Source: DAOTTX01 sp034437515
GTDB lineage: Bacteria > Chloroflexota > Anaerolineae > Aggregatilineales > Phototrophicaceae
Assembly: GCA_034437515.1 (NCBI GenBank)
Contig: DAOTTX010000247.1
Span: 1 to 64,000, forward strand
DNA: 64,000 nt
Direction of reading: 5' to 3'
The notes under the pieces are model-generated. The model was not told the DNA's origin, searched no databases, and worked only from the letters and a program-made list of their open reading frames with translations. Position 1 is the first letter of the stretch, and each line of letters starts with the position of its first letter. This document shows, one piece after another, positions 1-11,578 of this stretch. The position numbers were made by a program, and so were the translations under genes.

Positions 1-179
1 AGCACGATGCACAGCACGTTGATGAGCCGAGACACCGATTGCGGATAACGCGATGCTGTGTGGCGGTCGAAGTGTTCGCGCAGCGGACGCTCACCAACGG
101 CACGCATGACCACCTGCTGTGCGGCATCATAGGCGTTTTGACGTTGTTCCTGAGTAAGTGGTTTGATTTGGGAAAGCAT
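1..179 (-). CDS. Hypothetical protein, N-terminal fragment cut by the window edge
   Basis: The reverse strand is open from an ATG at 179 to the window edge, giving 59 codons with no stop. The ATG is preceded by CTGGAGAAGAACGAAAAC, in which GGAG is a plausible ribosome binding site about 11 bases upstream. The fragment begins MLSQIKPLTQEQRQNAYDAA and is a mildly charged, probably helical, cytoplasmic-looking sequence with no signal peptide. I do not recognise the family. Codon use resembles the neighbours. A long structured leader (241-390) lies between it and tRNA-Asp, so it may be regulated by that leader. Function unknown. Confidence 0.6.
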   Translation of the reverse strand, partial: MLSQIKPLTQEQRQNAYDAAQQVVMRAVGERPLREHFDRHTASRYPQSVSRLINVLCIV

Positions 180-240
180 GTTTTCGTTCTTCTCCAGATT
201 GATCTTTGCTTGCGATAAGCTGGCCGCCTACGCCGCATAA

Positions 241-308
241 GGCAAAACACCCTCTCTGACGCAGCCCACCGTTTAGCGGAAAGGCTCAACGCACAGAGAA
301 GGTGTTCG
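241..308 (-). terminator. Branched terminator-like hairpin in the leader of the first gene
   Basis: Positions 246-258 and 294-306 form a 13-bp inverted repeat with one imperfect pair (252/300). On the minus strand this pair is a G-U wobble, so the minus-strand RNA folds better. The reverse-strand 3' side runs into TTTT (247-244). An inner stem (AGCC/GGCT with a CCG-loop-CGG tip) sits in the loop. It lies about 65 bases upstream of the minus-strand gene at 1-179, so it may be an attenuator or leader element rather than the end of a gene. Confidence 0.45.
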
Positions 309-318
309 TGTTAGAATC

Positions 319-390
319 ACCGTCAGCCGTGCGCTGGAATGGTCAGCGCATCGGTTAGGCACCTCATCGGGGGTCGGATCCCGGTGAGGT
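319..390. other. Two further hairpins of unknown role upstream of the terminator-like element
   Basis: 331-336 (GCGCTG) pairs perfectly with 344-349 (CAGCGC), inside a weaker ACCG/CGGT pair (319-322 with 352-355). 361-370 pairs with 381-390 through nine Watson-Crick pairs and one G-U. Together with 241-308 this makes about 150 structured bases between tRNA-Asp and the first gene. I could not match it to a riboswitch class I know. No other gene is visible between 180 and 448. Confidence 0.4.
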
Positions 391-448
391 GTCGTCATTT
401 ACCGAATAAGTTGCAGACGGATCTGGAGAAGAATCGTTTGGGGAAATG

Positions 449-480
449 CAAAAAGCGCCAAGTTCACTTAACTTGACGCT
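449..480 (-). terminator. Intrinsic terminator of tRNA-Asp
   Basis: Positions 454-464 and 470-480 form an 11-bp stem with a five-base loop. The one non-canonical pair (458/476) is a G-U wobble only in minus-strand RNA. The minus strand then reads TTTTT (454-450). It starts 27 bases beyond the 3' end of the tRNA, as expected for a monocistronic tRNA unit. Confidence 0.8.
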
Positions 481-506
481 AGGTGCAATTAGCCTGATGG
501 CTGTTA

Positions 507-579
507 CGGGAGCGACGGGATTCGAACCCGCGATCTCCACCTTGACAGGGTGGCATGTTAACCGCTACACCACGCCCCC
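507..579 (-). tRNA. tRNA-Asp (anticodon GTC)
   Basis: The reverse strand gives a 73-base cloverleaf. The acceptor 5' GGGGGCG pairs with CGCTCCC (one G-U), the T arm contains GGTTCGAAT, and the anticodon loop reads CTGTCAA with anticodon GTC. The discriminator base is G, as is usual for tRNA-Asp. CCA is not encoded (the next bases read TAA). A single tRNA, transcribed in the same direction as the downstream gene at 1-179 but separated from it by a terminator. Confidence 0.95.
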
Positions 580-650
580 ATTTGATGTTCCGAATGATAG
601 CATTCTCACGAGTGAGTGTCAAGCACGAATTTTAGAATACAAATATGAGG

Positions 651-678
651 GAAGATACCCCTCAGTGGAGGTATCTTC
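651..678 (-). terminator. Terminator-like hairpin after the pullulanase gene
   Basis: GAAGATACC (651-659) pairs perfectly with GGTATCTTC (670-678), starting 15 bases downstream of the pullulanase stop codon on the reverse strand. The following reverse-strand bases are T-rich (CCTCATATTTG) but not a clean T-run, so termination may be partial. Confidence 0.55.
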
Positions 679-692
679 AACGTGAGATAGGA

Positions 693-4049
<3,357 letters not shown>

Positions 4050-4280
4050 CTTGAAGTTACTCCTTATTCGTTTAAAAGAGATGGGCGGCTACAGGCATAT
4101 AATTTGTAACATTCAGGACGACGTAACCGCACCTGCGGAAAGTCTAGCCGATGGAATGTGTTATGTCTACTGCATCTGCGGTATTCTAATAGTGCGAAGA
4201 TTTAACATCCATTTAAAGAGACTTTCGTGCGGCAATGTTAATTTATACGCCATACACGGATAATGTTAAGGAGAATAATT

Positions 4281-5645
4281 TTGAAAAAGTTTTTTGCACC
4301 TCTACTGCTGCTGTTGTTGCTTTGTCTTGCGCCCCTCGCTGCGACGACGGCACAGGATGACGTCATCGAGATTGAATTCGTTCATATCTTCGGCGAGGTT
4401 GAGAACGAAGAGGAAATTACTGATGTACGTATCGCGGTGATCGAAGACATCATTGCAGCCTTTGAAGAGCAAAACCCCGGTGTGGTGGTCAATACACGCT
4501 CGGTCAGTACAGATTATGTCGAAGTTTTTGATTCTGCGCTTTCTGCTGCGTTGCAGGGAAACCCGCCTCATATCGTGCAGGTGGAAGAAGGGTTGACCCA
4601 GCTTGCAATTGACAGCGGTTGGTTTACGCCGATCAGTGTCGTTGCCACTGAGGAACAACTGGCCTCACTCGATGACCTGCTGCCACAGGTGCGTGAATAC
4701 TACAACATAGGTGAGGATTTCTGGGCGCTGCCCTGGAATCTCTCAAATCCGCTGTTGTACTACAACCGTGGGATGTTCGAGGCAGCAGGGCTTGATCCTG
4801 ATGACCCGCCGGGTACGTTTGACGAAGTCCTGCAATACTGCGAAGCGTTGATGTCCGCCGAACTTGAACTGGATGCCTGCATGACCTGGCCGATGGCCAC
4901 CTGGTTCCCAGAGCAGTGGGTGGCGATGCAGGGTGAGTTAGTCGCCAACAACGAAAACGGTCGTGATGGTCGCCCGACGGAAGTGTTCTATAACAGCCCT
5001 GAAATGCTAGAGGTGGTCGAGTGGTGGCAGCAAATGGCGGAGCGTGACTTCTACACATATAGTGGGACGCGCAACAACTACACCGCTGAACTCGTGCCGT
5101 TTGGCACCAAGCGTGTAGCCATGACCATCAACAGCTCCGGTGGTTTGAGCAACATCGCTGATCTGACCTCCGGCCCGCCGTTTGAGCTTGATCTCGGTGT
5201 GGGGCCGTTGTTCAGCCCCAGTGAGGCGGACTCGGGTGTGACGGTCGGTGGGGCGAGTGTGTGGTTAATGGCAGATCATCCCGACGAAGAACTGCAAGCC
5301 GCCGCTGATTTCGCCTTCTTCCTGACCAACACTCAGAATATCATCACCTGGTATAAGGGCAGTGGTTACTTTGCCACTCGTCAGAGCGCGGTTGAACAAC
5401 TGCGTGAAGAGGGCTGGTTGGAAGAAAACCCACAGTTCGCCGTCGCGCTTGACCAGTTGCTTGAAACCGAGGTCACTATCGCGACTGCTGGTGCGGTCAT
5501 CGGGCCGTCGGCTGAGGTGCGTGGTTACCTGCTGGATGCGTTCCAGTCAATCATCGACGGTGGTGAAGAACCGCAGTCCGCGTTGGAAGCGGCAAAGGAA
5601 CGCGCCGATGCCGAGCTAGAAGACTACAACGCTTTGTTTGAGTAA
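4281..5645 (+). CDS. ABC transporter substrate-binding protein, UgpB-like (family 1)
   Basis: Binds a sugar or sugar-phosphate-like ligand outside the membrane for the permeases downstream. I chose TTG 4281 because AAGGAG (4268-4273) lies seven bases before it. An ATG at 4263 overlaps that site and would add six residues before the signal peptide. Residues 1-24 form a signal peptide ending in A-T-T-A-Q; there is no canonical lipobox. The C-terminal region with GGASVWLMADHPDEELQAA and KGSGYFATRQSAVEQL resembles UgpB, the glycerol-3-phosphate binding protein, but neighbours (pullulanase, debranching enzyme) argue for maltodextrins or other glucan products. Substrate is inference. First gene of a four-gene operon; no ABC ATPase is in the cluster, so a shared MsiK/UgpC-type ATPase elsewhere is likely. 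Confidence 0.85.
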   Translation: MKKFFAPLLLLLLLCLAPLAATTAQDDVIEIEFVHIFGEVENEEEITDVRIAVIEDIIAAFEEQNPGVVVNTRSVSTDYVEVFDSALSAALQGNPPHIVQVEEGLTQLAIDSGWFTPISVVATEEQLASLDDLLPQVREYYNIGEDFWALPWNLSNPLLYYNRGMFEAAGLDPDDPPGTFDEVLQYCEALMSAELELDACMTWPMATWFPEQWVAMQGELVANNENGRDGRPTEVFYNSPEMLEVVEWWQQMAERDFYTYSGTRNNYTAELVPFGTKRVAMTINSSGGLSNIADLTSGPPFELDLGVGPLFSPSEADSGVTVGGASVWLMADHPDEELQAAADFAFFLTNTQNIITWYKGSGYFATRQSAVEQLREEGWLEENPQFAVALDQLLETEVTIATAGAVIGPSAEVRGYLLDAFQSIIDGGEEPQSALEAAKERADAELEDYNALFE

Positions 5646-5710
5646 GTGCGTCACCTAAACCGGGATGGTGCCTTGCCTTGTGCCCGTCCCGGACTTCCCA
5701 GGAGTTGCCT

Positions 5711-7294
5711 GTGCCAAGTGCCATTCGATTCGAGCGTTGGTCAACCCGGTTGATTCTTACGTTCTCTTTGCTGTTTCTGCTCTGGTTTGCCATCGCTGAG
5801 TGGGATGGCTTGGTTGACTTCATCGAATACCTGTGGGGGACGATTGCGATCATCCCACAGTCTGTCGAAACAGTCATCACGTACTACGATGAGCTTCCTG
5901 CTGAGCAGTTGGTTCCGTCACTGCTATTGGGTGGGGTTTTCGGTGCAGTGATGACAGCATTGCTCCTTCTCCTCATGCGTGCGCGAGCAGAGGTGGTGCT
6001 GCCTTCACCTTTATTCATCGTCACTGGAATCTTCGGCGCGATGGTTACTTATCTTGCGGGTGTGATCTTCATCAATGCGGTGTTTTTCGGTGTGTTGGTG
6101 ACGATTCTCGTCGCTGTCATCTTCCAACCAGGTGTGCGGGCGACCTTGCTTTCCGCCCAGCCGGGGCGTCTGCTGCTTGAGCCGTTCTTCTGGCTTTTGG
6201 TCAGTGCTGGGCTGGTCGGCGGTATGTTCGGCTCTCAATTGATGGCTTATCCGACGCAGCATTGCACCTACGCCGACGATGCGCAATCTGTTGATCGTCA
6301 AATCGGTGCGGTGCTGGTGGTTGTAGGAGCGTTGATCGTGCTTTTGCCAGTCTGGACGCTCATACAGCGCGGTCGGCGGCAGCGCAACGCCTCAACAGCG
6401 GGATACTTCAGCGGGTGGGCAGTCCCGGTGGCGTTTCTGTTGCCGACCATATTAAGTCTGGTGGTGTTCCTCTACTATCCGGCAGTGCAGATCCTCACGA
6501 ACTCACTGGCACAGAGCAACCCGCGCTTACGAGGGCGTTCAGTCTTCGTCTGCATGGAAAACTATGTCGAACTGGTGCAAGACGTCGCCTACCAGAATAG
6601 CTTGATCGCAACTGCGATCATCACCGTTGCCGTCGTCGCCTTCGGGATGATTATCGCTTTGGGCATCGCGGTGCTGGCGGCACAGAAAGTGCGCGGCGCG
6701 TATATTTACCGCACGCTGCTCATCTGGCCTTATGCGTTGTCACCGGTGGTCGCCGGTGTGATCTTTTACACCATGTTCCAGCAAGATACTGGCTTGATTA
6801 ACTATATGCTGGAACGTACCTTTAGCATCCAGCCGGAATGGCGCAGCGACGTGACCCTTGCGCGGATTATGGTAATCTTCGCCTCGGTTTGGAACATCCT
6901 CGGCTTTAACATCTTGTTTTATGTTGCTGGTTTGCAGAACATCCCCGAAGACCTGCTCGAAGCGGCGGAGATCGACGGGGCGAACCGTTTCCAGCGATTT
7001 TTCAGAATTACGCTGCCATTGCTCTCGCCTTTTACGTTCTTTTTGCTGATTACCAACATCACGTATTCGTTTTACGGCATTTACGGCGTCATTGATGTGC
7101 TGACGCAGGGCGGCCCACAGTTCGGCGAGGGTGGGGCCAGTGGCGCGACCGATGTTTTAATCTACCGGCTGTATTCGGGGAGTTCGCAGGCAGGGTCGGC
7201 AGCGGCACAGGCGCTCATCCTGTTTGTGTTGATCGCGGCGCTGACGATCTTCCAATTTGCCTACGTTGAACGGCGTGTGACCTATGCAAACTAA
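5711..7294 (+). CDS. ABC sugar permease, MalF/UgpA type with extra N-terminal membrane domain
   Basis: Inner-membrane permease. GTG 5711 is taken as start because GGAG (5701-5704) lies six bases upstream; an upstream in-frame TTG/ATG-like start at 5678 has no such site. The 527 residues are far longer than UgpA-type permeases (about 295). Roughly residues 1-230 form an additional hydrophobic domain with about five or six membrane spans, and the permease core starts near FLLPTILSLVVFLYYPA. The EAA loop reads EAAEIDGANRFQRFFRITLP, which contacts the ATPase. The extra domain is not homologous, as far as I can see, to the MalF N-terminal part. Sits 65 bases after the binding protein and 13 bases before the partner permease. 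Confidence 0.85.
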   Translation: MPSAIRFERWSTRLILTFSLLFLLWFAIAEWDGLVDFIEYLWGTIAIIPQSVETVITYYDELPAEQLVPSLLLGGVFGAVMTALLLLLMRARAEVVLPSPLFIVTGIFGAMVTYLAGVIFINAVFFGVLVTILVAVIFQPGVRATLLSAQPGRLLLEPFFWLLVSAGLVGGMFGSQLMAYPTQHCTYADDAQSVDRQIGAVLVVVGALIVLLPVWTLIQRGRRQRNASTAGYFSGWAVPVAFLLPTILSLVVFLYYPAVQILTNSLAQSNPRLRGRSVFVCMENYVELVQDVAYQNSLIATAIITVAVVAFGMIIALGIAVLAAQKVRGAYIYRTLLIWPYALSPVVAGVIFYTMFQQDTGLINYMLERTFSIQPEWRSDVTLARIMVIFASVWNILGFNILFYVAGLQNIPEDLLEAAEIDGANRFQRFFRITLPLLSPFTFFLLITNITYSFYGIYGVIDVLTQGGPQFGEGGASGATDVLIYRLYSGSSQAGSAAAQALILFVLIAALTIFQFAYVERRVTYAN

Positions 7295-7307
7295 TAAGGA
7301 CAGTGCT

Positions 7308-8183
7308 ATGCAAGACGTTCAATCAACGACGGTTCAATCACGAGTACGTCCGAGCAGGCGAGGGAAAACACGTTGGGGTGTGCATCTGGGGTTGATTGTC
7401 GTGTGCTTCGTGATATGCATCCCCGCGCTGTACGCGCTGCAAGTGGCAACCTTGACGACCAACGAATCATTTCTGGTGCCGCCGAAGCTTTTCCCGCCCA
7501 GTGGCGACTTTGACAACAACGTCCGCACACTATGGGACTCGCGTGGTTTTGACCAACTCATTCTGAATACCGTGGTCATTTCATTGGTGGTGGTGGTCGC
7601 CAAGACCGCGATGGCGATGCTAGCGGGGATGGTTTTCGTGTTTTACCGCTTTCCAGGGCGGGTATTTTTGTTCTTCTTTGTGTTGTTGACGCTGCTGTTG
7701 CCCACCGAAATCATCTTACAGCCGTTGGTTGATCTCATGGCGGAGTTGCAATGGGGCGCGAATAATCCGCGTCTGGTGCTGACGATGCCATTTCTTGCCA
7801 GTGCGGTGGGAGTGTTTTTGTTCCGGCAGCACTTCACCAATATTCCGCGTGAACTTGCCGAGGCCGCTCAGATCGACGGGGCGACCGCGCCACGTTTCCT
7901 GTTTTCGGTGTTGGTGCCGATGTCGTGGAACGTCATCGGCGCTCATGCGATGATTCAGTTCATCGCCATGTGGAACCAGTACGTCTGGCCTGTAGTGATG
8001 TCGCTGGATCGTGAAGATCAGGTGATTCAGGTCGGCGTGGCGAACGCGGCGACAGTCAGCGGGCAGGCGGATTTCGGTCTCTTGATGACGGCGGGGGTGA
8101 TCGCGTCTATTCCCCCTTTGATTTTGTTTATACTGCTGCAAAAGCAGTTCATGAGTGGTTTTACGCTCACACGGGATAAGTAA
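7308..8183 (+). CDS. ABC sugar permease, UgpE/MalG type
   Basis: Second membrane subunit of the transporter. ATG 7308 follows AAGGA at a seven-base spacing; an ATG at 7284 would overlap the previous gene and lacks a site. It has about six membrane spans. The segment SAVGVFLFRQHFTNIPRELA followed by EAAQIDGA resembles UgpE closely, including the EAA loop that couples to the ATPase and the WNQY-WP motif. 291 residues is the family's usual length. It ends two bases before the debranching enzyme gene, so import and intracellular debranching are probably co-translated. Confidence 0.88.
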   Translation: MQDVQSTTVQSRVRPSRRGKTRWGVHLGLIVVCFVICIPALYALQVATLTTNESFLVPPKLFPPSGDFDNNVRTLWDSRGFDQLILNTVVISLVVVVAKTAMAMLAGMVFVFYRFPGRVFLFFFVLLTLLLPTEIILQPLVDLMAELQWGANNPRLVLTMPFLASAVGVFLFRQHFTNIPRELAEAAQIDGATAPRFLFSVLVPMSWNVIGAHAMIQFIAMWNQYVWPVVMSLDREDQVIQVGVANAATVSGQADFGLLMTAGVIASIPPLILFILLQKQFMSGFTLTRDK

Positions 8184-8185
8184 CG

Positions 8186-10144
8186 ATGAACCATCTGATT
8201 GATTTCAACGCTGCGCAGTGTCGTGATTTTCAATTTTCCGGCAAGCGCGAATGGTTGGTGACCAACGGCATCGGCGGCTATGCGATGGGGACGATTGCCG
8301 GAAACTTCGCCCGGCACTATCACGGTTTATTGATCGCACCGTTGGAACCACCGCTGGTACGCTACCTGCTGCTGGTGCGTTTGGGTGAAACCATCAACTA
8401 TCAAGACCGAGCATATGCGCTCTACACCGACCACACGGGTGAGGGCGCGCTCACGACGGCAGGTTACCAATATATTGAGCGATTCTATCTCGATCATGGG
8501 GTGCCGGTGTGGGTTTATGCGGTCGATGACCTACGATTGGAGAAGCGCCTCTGGATGGAGCCAAAGCAGAACACGACTTATGTACGATACCGCGTGCTAG
8601 AGGCGTCCGCGCCGGTTGAGTTGTCGTTGGGTGTGCTGGTGAACGAGCGTAATTATCATGCAAGCACAAGCGCCGGTGATCTGACGCTGGAGGTCGAGAA
8701 GACGAAAAACGGCTTGAGGGTGAAGAATACTGTCACATCTTATGTGTTTGCGCCCGCTGCTGATGTAACGATTGACCCGGAATGGCGGCATGGTTATTAC
8801 AAAGCGGTTGAAGCCTATCGTGGCGAACCGATACACGACGACCATTTGCACGCGGGCACACTGCGCTACATAGTGACAAGTGGTGATGAAATCATATTAG
8901 CAGCGTCGATAGAGCCGACGGTCAAGATAGAAGGCGCGTATGAACGTTATCTCGAACATGATGCTGCTGTGCTGCGTAGATCACAAGTTCAAAACAACTG
9001 TGCGGAGATCGAGCAGTTGATTCGTACCGCCGATCAGTTTATCGTACAGCGTGCTACGCCAGCAGACCCGCAAGGGGTGACGATCATCGCCGGGTATCCC
9101 TGGTTCACCGATTGGGGACGCGACACGATGATCTCGTTGCCGGGGCTGGCTCTGGCGATTGGGCGGCTTGAAGATGCTCGTAAGATCTTGCAGACGTTCA
9201 TCCAATACGTGGATGCGGGTATGATCCCTAACCGTTTCCCTGACGAGGGTGAAGAACCGGAATATAACACCGTTGACGCGACCTTATGGTTCTTCGAGGC
9301 GGTGCGCATCTATTTTGAACAAACGAAGGACGAGACTCTGCTGCGGGATTTCTTCCCGACACTACAGTCCATCATCAACTGGCATGTAAAGGGCACGCGC
9401 TACGAGATCCGTGTTGATCCGAGTGATGGCCTGCTTTCTGCCGGGGAACCTGACGTGCAGCTCACATGGATGGATGCGAAATTTGGTGATTGGGTGGTGA
9501 CGCCGCGCAATGGTAAAGCGGTGGAGATCAACGCGCTGTGGTATAACGCGCTGCGCAGCATGGCGAATTTCGCCAGACATCTCGATGAGGATGCTCAACA
9601 CTACGACGATATGGCGACACGGGCACGGGAAAGTTTCGCCCGTTTCTGGAACGACGATGTTGGCTATTGCTACGATGTGATCGATACCCCGGATGGTAAC
9701 GACCCCACACTGCGCCCTAACCAACTGTTGGCGATTTCGCTTCATCATGCAGATGATTTGTTGACCGTCGCGCAGCAGCAAGCGGTGGTCGAAACCTGTG
9801 AGCGGCATTTATTGACACCGCGTGGTTTGCGCAGCCTTGCGCCAGAGGATGAACAGTACATTGGTCACTACGGTGGCGACCGTATGAGCCGGGATGGTGC
9901 CTATCATCAAGGCACGGTTTGGAGTTGGTTGATTGGCCCGTTCATCAGTGCTCACTTACGTGTTTATGACGATCAAGCGCGTGTTTTAGAAATGGTCGAA
10001 AACTTCTTTCCACATTTGAGCGAACACGGTCTGGGGTCGATCAGTGAGATTTTTGACGGTGATGCACCTCACATCCCGCGTGGTTGTGTGGCGCAGGCGT
10101 GGGGTGTGGCGGAATTGCTGCGCGTATGGCAGCAGCTAACCTGA
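8186..10144 (+). CDS. Glycogen debranching enzyme (amylo-alpha-1,6-glucosidase type)
   Basis: A cytoplasmic enzyme predicted to hydrolyse alpha-1,6 branch points of glycogen or imported dextrins. The first 260 residues match the bacterial/archaeal GDE N-terminal domain (REWLVTNGIGGYAMGTIAG, RHYHGLL). The C-terminal six-hairpin (alpha/alpha) domain has GYPWFTDWGRDTMISLPG, LSAGEPDVQLTWMD and YHQGTVWSWLIGPF, hallmarks of the GH133 amylo-alpha-1,6-glucosidase family. 652 residues is typical. Starts two bases after the UgpE-like gene with only a weak binding site (GGGATAAG). Its 3' end overlaps the convergent APC permease by nine bases. Confidence 0.9.
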   Translation: MNHLIDFNAAQCRDFQFSGKREWLVTNGIGGYAMGTIAGNFARHYHGLLIAPLEPPLVRYLLLVRLGETINYQDRAYALYTDHTGEGALTTAGYQYIERFYLDHGVPVWVYAVDDLRLEKRLWMEPKQNTTYVRYRVLEASAPVELSLGVLVNERNYHASTSAGDLTLEVEKTKNGLRVKNTVTSYVFAPAADVTIDPEWRHGYYKAVEAYRGEPIHDDHLHAGTLRYIVTSGDEIILAASIEPTVKIEGAYERYLEHDAAVLRRSQVQNNCAEIEQLIRTADQFIVQRATPADPQGVTIIAGYPWFTDWGRDTMISLPGLALAIGRLEDARKILQTFIQYVDAGMIPNRFPDEGEEPEYNTVDATLWFFEAVRIYFEQTKDETLLRDFFPTLQSIINWHVKGTRYEIRVDPSDGLLSAGEPDVQLTWMDAKFGDWVVTPRNGKAVEINALWYNALRSMANFARHLDEDAQHYDDMATRARESFARFWNDDVGYCYDVIDTPDGNDPTLRPNQLLAISLHHADDLLTVAQQQAVVETCERHLLTPRGLRSLAPEDEQYIGHYGGDRMSRDGAYHQGTVWSWLIGPFISAHLRVYDDQARVLEMVENFFPHLSEHGLGSISEIFDGDAPHIPRGCVAQAWGVAELLRVWQQLT

Positions 10145-11431
10145 CCGCACGCGCTGGGCCACTTCCCGCCAGATGAAGCCCACCGCGATCAAACCCAGGC
10201 CGACCAACCAGATTTCCACATCGACCCAGAAGGCAAGGAACAGACAGGCGCTCAAGCCCAGCCATGCCACCCAACGCGGGAACAGGCGGTTCTCGTCTTC
10301 GATTTGTAAGGCCGCAAGGTTGGTAATTGCGTAGTAGATCAGCACACTAAACGCACTGAACGACCATGTCGTCTCTACGTTACCGATCAGCACTAACCCG
10401 GCGATAAAAGTGCCAATCACCAGCACGGAGACATACGGTGTGGTCTCATCAGTGTTCAACCGTGCGACGATACCCGGCATATCCAGACGGCGACCCATCG
10501 CCAGCAGCACCCGCGACAGGCCGAGTAGCAGGTTGAGTAACACACCGAGCATCGCTGTAATCGCGCCAACGGCGATCACCTGGGGTGCAAAACTCAGATC
10601 GAATGTGTCCGCAGCGACTTCGAGCGGGGCGGCGCTGGTTTCGGCGGCAGCGTGCAGGCCATCCGCGCCGATGGCCTGCACGCCGACAAAGCCTACACTC
10701 ATATACAGCAGCATCGTAAAGACCAGTGTGGTAATAATCGCCCTGGGAATGGTGCGCCGGGGTTCACGGACTTCTTCACCGAGTGTGGCAATGCGTCCAT
10801 ATCCGGTATAGGCGACGAACATCAACGCGCTGGCCTCCAGCAGCGAACGCAGCGACTCACCGACCGTCTCCCCGCTGAAGAACGGCTCGAACGACTCACC
10901 GCTCGATCCGGTGTTGCTCACAAGGCCGCCGATGACAAAAAAGCCGAGTGTGAGGATGGTCACCGACACGATAGCGATGTTGACCTGGTTGGAGCGCCGA
11001 ATACCGCTGATCACGATCCCGGTCATCACGACGACGGCGACCAACGCAACCGGGACCAGCGCATTCTGGCTGACGTCGAGTGCGTCCAGCAAATAGCCGG
11101 AAAAGCCCAAGGCCGCCGTTGCCGCCGATGCACTTTTGGCGAGCAGAAACATCCACCCGGCGATGAACCCTAATCGCGGGTTGAGGTAACGATACCCGTA
11201 TTCATAAGTGCCCCCGCTGACCGGGTGATTGGCGGCGAGTTGGGCGCTGTTCAAGCCGTTGCAGGTGGCGACCCCTGCCGCGATGGCAATGGCTATCAAT
11301 ACTGCCGGCCCGGCAGCACCGGCGGCGATGCCGATGCTGACGAAGACGCCCGTCCCCACAATCGAGCCGAGGCCCATCATTGTTGCGCCAAAAACGCCAA
11401 GTTGTCGCCGAAGTTTTGCCTGAGATGCCAT
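10136..11431 (-). CDS. APC-superfamily amino acid permease
   Basis: A membrane transporter of about twelve spans and 431 residues. The N-terminus has the APC signature in TM1, GLGSIVGTGVFVSIG, whose unwound Gly-rich part contacts the substrate amine and carboxylate. Next come NGLNSAQLAANHPVSGGTYEYGYRYLNP and GRIATLGEEVREPRRTIPRA, a conserved cytoplasmic loop of amino acid/polyamine transporters. The substrate cannot be told. It is monocistronic, convergent with and overlapping the debranching gene by nine bases, and divergent from gnd with about 147 bases between. Confidence 0.9.
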   Translation of the reverse strand: MASQAKLRRQLGVFGATMMGLGSIVGTGVFVSIGIAAGAAGPAVLIAIAIAAGVATCNGLNSAQLAANHPVSGGTYEYGYRYLNPRLGFIAGWMFLLAKSASAATAALGFSGYLLDALDVSQNALVPVALVAVVVMTGIVISGIRRSNQVNIAIVSVTILTLGFFVIGGLVSNTGSSGESFEPFFSGETVGESLRSLLEASALMFVAYTGYGRIATLGEEVREPRRTIPRAIITTLVFTMLLYMSVGFVGVQAIGADGLHAAAETSAAPLEVAADTFDLSFAPQVIAVGAITAMLGVLLNLLLGLSRVLLAMGRRLDMPGIVARLNTDETTPYVSVLVIGTFIAGLVLIGNVETTWSFSAFSVLIYYAITNLAALQIEDENRLFPRWVAWLGLSACLFLAFWVDVEIWLVGLGLIAVGFIWREVAQRVRSG

Positions 11432-11578
11432 GAGTGTTCCTTTAGTTGTTGTAAGACCCGTCTATTCAAGCCCATCGGAGAGGTGTTGTCAATTTAAGAG
11501 TTCATTATGTGTTGCTCGGTTTCATCGGAGCGCGTTGTTACAATTACAAGCATAGACCTACACAGAGAGGAAAGTTTC

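Noticed and set aside
446..685. 79-codon open frame on the plus strand
   Set aside because: It covers the tRNA-Asp gene and its terminator in antisense; no binding site and no protein-like composition.
4281..8183. Glycerol-3-phosphate specificity for the UgpB/A/E-like transporter
   Set aside because: Similarity to Ugp is real but no glycerol-phosphate genes are nearby, and glucan enzymes flank it. Substrate left open.
10652..11173. 173-codon plus-strand ORF opposite the APC permease
   Set aside because: Shadow of a strong membrane-protein frame; hydrophilic, repetitive composition typical of antisense reading.
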